This document shows, piece by piece, positions 58,900 through 64,000 of a stretch of DNA of 64,000 bases (position 1 is the first letter of the stretch; each line of letters begins with the position of its first letter). The translations under genes were made by a program, and so were the position numbers. The notes beneath the pieces are model-generated. The model was not told the DNA's origin and made no database searches. It was given only the letters and a program-made list of their open reading frames with translations. Source of the DNA: Acanthopleura granulata. Taxonomy: Eukaryota; Mollusca; Polyplacophora; Chitonida; Chitonidae. The stretch covers positions 41,220,252 to 41,284,251 of the forward strand of contig JABBOT010000001.1 in NCBI GenBank assembly GCA_016165875.1, given 5' to 3'.

Positions 58900-61800
58900 A
58901 ACAGCACAATAAAAGAGGCAAAGTTTATTTGTCAGTATGCGAAAGAAGTTAAAAAATTAATTCCTGTTTCCTATATACATTAGAACACAGAAATACATTG
59001 ATGTATGTGCACCATACATGCACCCTTTTCTGGTACCTTGCTTCTTGTCTGCCAAAAATGTGGTGACTGGACTTGAAGATACTGTACATGTGTGTGTAAC
59101 CCTCCATCTGCTAGTTCATCTGTCACATCTCTCCTTGTGAATAAGATGTCTTCGAAACTTTATACTTTACATGTACACAGTGGTTTAAGGTGAAGGATAG
59201 TTGCAACTTATTTTTGCCTTTCCAGGTAATCCAGTATACATATACATGTAGCTGCAGTCGGTCAGTTCGGCATTTCTTAGCTTGTGCACCTTTCTTTGAA
59301 ATTGTCGATGTTAGTGGATATTGAGAATTGCAATTTAATGACCTCATAATAAAACAAAGGCAGGGGACCTGTCAGCTTCTAAGCTTGTTCAAGTTTCCGG
59401 AGAACAGTTAAGCCCACAATTTATACATGTTTATAATGAGAAGTTTTGTACAGTTGGGTATCTTCATGTACTTACAGTCAGACATGCAGTGTATGTGTTC
59501 ATATTCATGTAACTTAATGCACTATGTGCAACATTTGTGGGACGACATCATTTCGTCATTAATATATTTTACCCAAGATTTAACAATTCAAATACTAGTC
59601 TCCCAAACTAGCTGCAGTTCAGTTCTCTGAATTTTAGCCATCCTTTGATGGATGAAATGTTTTCCACATGGGGGTCACATTGGCACCTGTAAACTTCACA
59701 TTGGCAAAACTAGAACATGAATGTAATTTTTTTTTGTCAAAATCCAATTGCCAGAATAGCTTTTATGAACAACAATGAAATTAGAAAAGTCACTGGCACA
59801 ATCAAGATGGGAGTGTTTGTACGAGTGCCAAAGGAAACTGAGAATATCTCCGTACCGGAGGATTGAGTTTGATGATTGGGGATGACTGCCCATGGTGGTA
59901 GGTCCAATGTGACTGCTAACCGGGTAATAACTTGATACCCTGGGGACTTGGGGACTGTGTTAACACCAGGTCGTCTAATTACCCACAGTCGTAGAGAGAC
60001 CTCCGCTTTTCCTGTATTGATTCCTGTTGGTCATGTTTGATCAGAAAGCTGTGAACACAATTAGCTGTAAGGGTGATTCCTGTATTGGTGGAGACAGCTT
60101 TTGCCCTAGTACTATAGGTTTTTGACTAACATCATCAGTGGATCACCTGTCAAATCCAGATCCTCTCATACAGCTCCACAGGCAAAAGACTGAATCAGTA
60201 TTAGATGCTCTTGATTACTTCTAAACTTCTAAGTCTTCATGACAGAGATTTAGAGAAGGACTGCTTGGGGTAGAGATATCCTAATTCTCATGGCTACATT
60301 CACAATCCTATGGATTCTTATTAACTGAAATGCTACTGTCAGGGAATTGAGTGTGAGATAGGTACGGAACCAAGTGGAAAGTTATATCAACAATCAAATA
60401 CCTGCATGCAAGGTGTTGATTTTAGTGTATTTGTGACGGTTTTTCCCCTCAGTCAGTTATCTTCAAAACATATTGTTGCCATTTTTCCATTGCCTGTAAA
60501 TCTTTGGTGAACTTGTTTAAGCTCTCATCATTTTAGAAAATGAGCGTACAGCTAAGTGATGGTCCTTTGGTAGATTGTATTCCAATTTATTTTCAGAATC
60601 ATCAGGAGGGAGAAGGGAGAAGAGTCTAATTTTATATTTTTTTAGATGATTCTGTGGAAAGCACATTACGCATTCCGTTCGCCTTCCAAGCTTGTGACAA
60701 AAATACATTGTAATTGAGTTGTTTACAATCATTGAAGACAGTTGACAGGTTTAGGAAACGTTTATCTTGAATATTTCTGCCTTCCACAAGAACATTCCCA
60801 AATGTGCTCATGGATCATCATGGTACTTCTAATGTTGTAAAGAAACTACATAAATGGTGCAACATTATAGGCATATAATATTACATGTAATTCAGTCAAT
60901 TTGTACTGAACGTAGGTGGACAGATAGATTGGTGAACAGCTGCCAGATTATCAGCTTGGTGTCTCTGAAGTAAATCAGCCTCATCACAGAACCATTATTG
61001 TGTCTGTACTCCAATGCAGACATGAAAGAACAGGGAGCTGGGTCCATAGCCCAAAACTTGGCCTCCTGTCAAAAGTCTAGGATTGCCAATGTCCGTTTAT
61101 CACCGGGGGTCTCTTTCAGTGGGATGAAGGATCAATTTCTACTTCAAAACAAGGCAGTTATGGTGTTGGGGGAGGGGGGAAATGGCCAGTGCTGTTATGA
61201 TGGCCTTAGTGGAATGATGTTAAGACTACACATGCTCAGGACTGGTGGTATGGAACTGGCGTGATGGCTTGTTGATTGTTGGTTGGAGATCATGCAAGGA
61301 AGTATAATTCTCATCTGTGGACATTGGCTGCCACTATAACCCAGCTCTAACAATGACACAGTTGCTATTGGTCACCTCACAATATAATGATTAAGGCACA
61401 TAAGGAATCTGGCTGGGATGTTGCCAATTTAATCAGATGAAGAGGCTAGACTTATGCCAGCCCAGGACATCTCCACAGATGCTGGATTTATGTGGCATTT
61501 TGTCCTGGAGCGATGGACCATTTCATCTGGGCGTACTCATCAGGTTGTGACTTAGAGCCCGAACAGTATGACTGAACTCTGAACTTTCTTCAGGTTGTAA
61601 ATGTACTTTATAGAAATATGAAGCAGAGTAGTCTCTGTTATATTCACCTGTTATTATGAAGTAAATTATTAAAGTGGACCTCATTAATAAGGTTTTGTTT
61701 AACGCTTTGATCGAATGAAGCCAAGAGACCCTCATTAGGTCTTTAATGTAAACTTAGACTGCAGTGATACCGGTCCTTTACCATTTGACAAAGTGCCTTT

Positions 61801-62310
61801 ATAGTCTTGTGTGCTAATCTGGAAAGGGATTGCCATATGTACAGCCTGCCGCAATAAAGTGGTCATCCTATGAGAGGCACATGTAAAAGCTGGCCTACCA
61901 CCCACCCACTACCAGCTCACATAGTGCCACTGTAGGCTATCACAGACGGAAATACAGAAGTAGAAAATCAATAAATGGTACGTGTATGAAGCGTGTGGTT
62001 TGGCTTTCTATTGTAATGTTGATCTGCATCATGATTGCTGTGAACACAGAAACAGGCATTTGTGTGTTCAGCTTCTAGTAATTTTATCATTTCCAGTATT
62101 AATCATCAGGCTTTGATTGATCCAGCTTTTTCCGTTCTTCATGTTCTTGCCATTTGATTACAACCCTTGTTTTTACCTGTACATGTACATGATAGTCATT
62201 GGGTGCTTTTGTGTAAGAAACATGAACACGCCAGCTTTTTAATGCTTGGTGGCTGGTATGGACAGGTGTTAATATCGAAAAACAATCAAGTGATGTTCAT
62301 TTATAACAGG
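58900..62310 (+). other. QPCT-like intron 2 or downstream sequence
   Basis: No exon recognised. A frame at 60998-61264 (88 codons) has no known match. Confidence 0.4.
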
Positions 62311-62445
62311 ATATTTATTTATTTATTTGTTTGAGTGGTAACTTATGCTGCACACAAGAATATTTCACTCAACAGTGGCCAACATTATGTTGGGAGGAAA
62401 CAGGGCTGAAACCCACGACCAGTCACAGGTTACTGTGTGGTTCAT
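62311..62445 (-). mobile_element. SINE family 1, 3' half
   Basis: TATTTATTTATTTGTTTGAG, CACAAGAATATTTCACTCAA, GTGGCCAACATTATGTTGGG, AGGAAACAGGGCTGAAACCC. Head side absent. Confidence 0.75.
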
Positions 62446-63001
62446 TTTATGGTGTCCACTTATTCCAAAGATTGTTCTTCTCTTATATTGTCAGAAATAC
62501 AACGACAAAACATCTTAAGGTTTTTTGAAGGGAAGAGACTTTTGGAAACTTGCAGTCAATTTTTCTTTATAGAAAAGTAAGATGGTGTTGTAAATAATGC
62601 AAGCACAAGATCAGTGTTATGCATCTTCATTTGCATATTTAACTTCACCTGGATGTGTTGACATCTATGACTTTATGTTGCTAATATAAGTAGATTTGCT
62701 ACCGGTCGTTCATAATGCTTGAAAACGGTATAAGTATCTAAACCGAAATATTGAAAATGAACAGAAGTTGTTGTCTATATAACCTCGTTATGTTATCCAA
62801 CTCGGATTCTAAATACCTCTCAAAGATGTCATATTTAACTTGTTTATTTGATGTTATCTGTTAGAAGGCCACATGTTTCTGAGGTTTTATCATGAAATCT
62901 GTCATGTAAAATATAGAGCTTATGTCCAGTGTGCGAGGCACGTATGCTCATCAGATTGGAATCTGTGTGAATGAGTCAGCTGGTGCTGCTTGTCCATTGT
63001 A
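62446..63001. other. Unassigned sequence
   Basis: No recognised feature. Confidence 0.4.
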
Positions 63002-63164
63002 TAAGATTGCCAAGGTGTGATTCAGTCCCGCCTCTCTTGTTACCAGTTGTCTGTCATCTTAAGATTGCCAAGGTGTGATTCAGTCCTGCCTTTCTAGTTA
63101 CTAGTTGTCCGTCATCTTTAAAAGATTGCCAAGGTGTGGTTAGTCCCACCTCTCTAGTTACCAG
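63002..63164 (+). repeat. ~60-bp tandem repeat, nearly three units
   Basis: Units start at 63002, 63060 and 63121 with AAGATTGCCAAGGTGTG and contain AGTCCYRCCTYTCTAGTTAC. The third is truncated. Confidence 0.92.
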
Positions 63165-64000
63165 CCAGTAGACTCTGCTGTCAGTATAAATCTTTACGGG
63201 TGCTTTATTGACTGAGATGGAAAAACCAGCCAGAGCCTCAACTGCTTGTATGGAATCTTGGTTAAACACGTTTATCAGTCAGTCGTACAGACCTTGGAAC
63301 ATTGCATCATTTGGGGAATATGGCATCTTTTGTTTTTAAAATGGCATAATCCTGGTATTTTCGAGAATTGAGTGCTTTGACTTTATGTTGTATGTAGATT
63401 TTTGGTCCAGATAAAGTAGCCTACTGCATGTATTTCAGTACATTTACATTAGAATGTAAATATACATGTCAGTGGGAGGAAATTTAGATGGATGGATGTG
63501 ACATACTGTACATGTACATGTATGTGTCTTCATTCGTTCAGAGCGCTTGGTGCCGAAATTCATACCATGTGTAAACATGCCTTCTTAAAACTACATAAGT
63601 GAAACAAAATACATGTATATTTACATGCATATCATGATCATAGGATAAAGTATGAGTGAAGGATTGGTCCATTAAAGACGGTTCAGTGAAATTCTTTTTT
63701 CTCTTGGCAAATTATCAATTATTGTGGCATTTTCCCAGTTGTCACTCTACTCGGCTGAACCACTATGTAATATTGTCCTTGCTTTCACTGACACTCTCCG
63801 CATCCTGATCAGGAAATGTACCAATGTGGTACATGGTCTGTTGAAGAGGGCCTTTGTAGTAGGGCGTTGCCTAGGGCGTTGTACTGTTGGACCAAAGCCT
63901 GGGACTTTCCTCAGACTGCTTGAAATGCATTGTCACCAGCTTGATACATTGAAGGCTAATATTTAGTGCCGTTTGTAACATAGCTGTCCTGGCTTTGCGG
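63165..64000. other. Unassigned sequence to the window edge
   Basis: A plus-strand frame (63724-63966) has no recognised similarity, so no QC exon can be claimed. Confidence 0.4.

Noticed and set aside
54754..64000. Later QPCT exons with the HYDSK and zinc-ligand region
   Set aside because: Searched by eye for the conserved phrases on the plus strand without success.

Overview
The window reads as animal nuclear DNA. Genes are split by GT-AG introns, it is AT-rich and gene-poor, and it is full of short retroelements, micro- and minisatellites and a large unclassified dispersed repeat. The SINEs, whose tail reads roughly GTACGGCGTAAAACACC then (AAAT)n, and the very frequent TACATGTA-type words resemble mollusc or other lophotrochozoan genomes; this placement is inference. 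No bacterial operons, rRNA, intact tRNA genes or CRISPR arrays were seen.

Two protein-coding genes can be supported, both cut by the window edges. On the minus strand (start codon at 7021, reading toward position 1) are seven consecutive coding exons of an AMP-forming acetyl-CoA synthetase most like mitochondrial ACSS1. All seven join in one frame through GT-AG junctions to give 422 codons, and the 3' part lies off the left edge. On the plus strand, a signal-peptide exon (47433-47531) and an exon 7 kb downstream (54595-54753) fit the N-terminus of a secretory glutaminyl-peptide cyclotransferase (QPCT). The catalytic part lies beyond the right edge.

The 40 kb between the two starts is accessory DNA. 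Blocks at about 7.7-14.3 kb and 27.4-30.9 kb are copies of one modular repeat family with no open reading frame. Its modules repeatedly carry E-box (CACGTG), CRE (TGACGTCA), ETS-like (CCGGAAGT) and YY1-like (GCGGCCATCTTG) words, and ends with a tRNA B-box-like word, a small hairpin and often a (TTA)n run. One copy is split by a 5'-truncated LINE with an exact 12-bp target-site duplication. At least twelve copies or fragments of a tRNA-derived SINE are scattered from 15 to 62 kb, several with clear target-site duplications. A second SINE family shares the same 3' tail. A mosaic of minisatellites fills 22.5-24.1 kb, and other tandem arrays lie at 25.8, 34.7, 42.9, 52.2, 54.3 and 63.0 kb.

The two genes do not obviously work together: one makes acetyl-CoA from acetate in mitochondria, the other forms N-terminal pyroglutamate on secreted peptides. 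They are adjacent and divergently transcribed, about 40 kb apart. The best candidates for something undescribed are the repeat family dense in transcription-factor words and a 0.9-kb intronic element (57996-58899) with inverted ends and several internal copies of its terminal motif.
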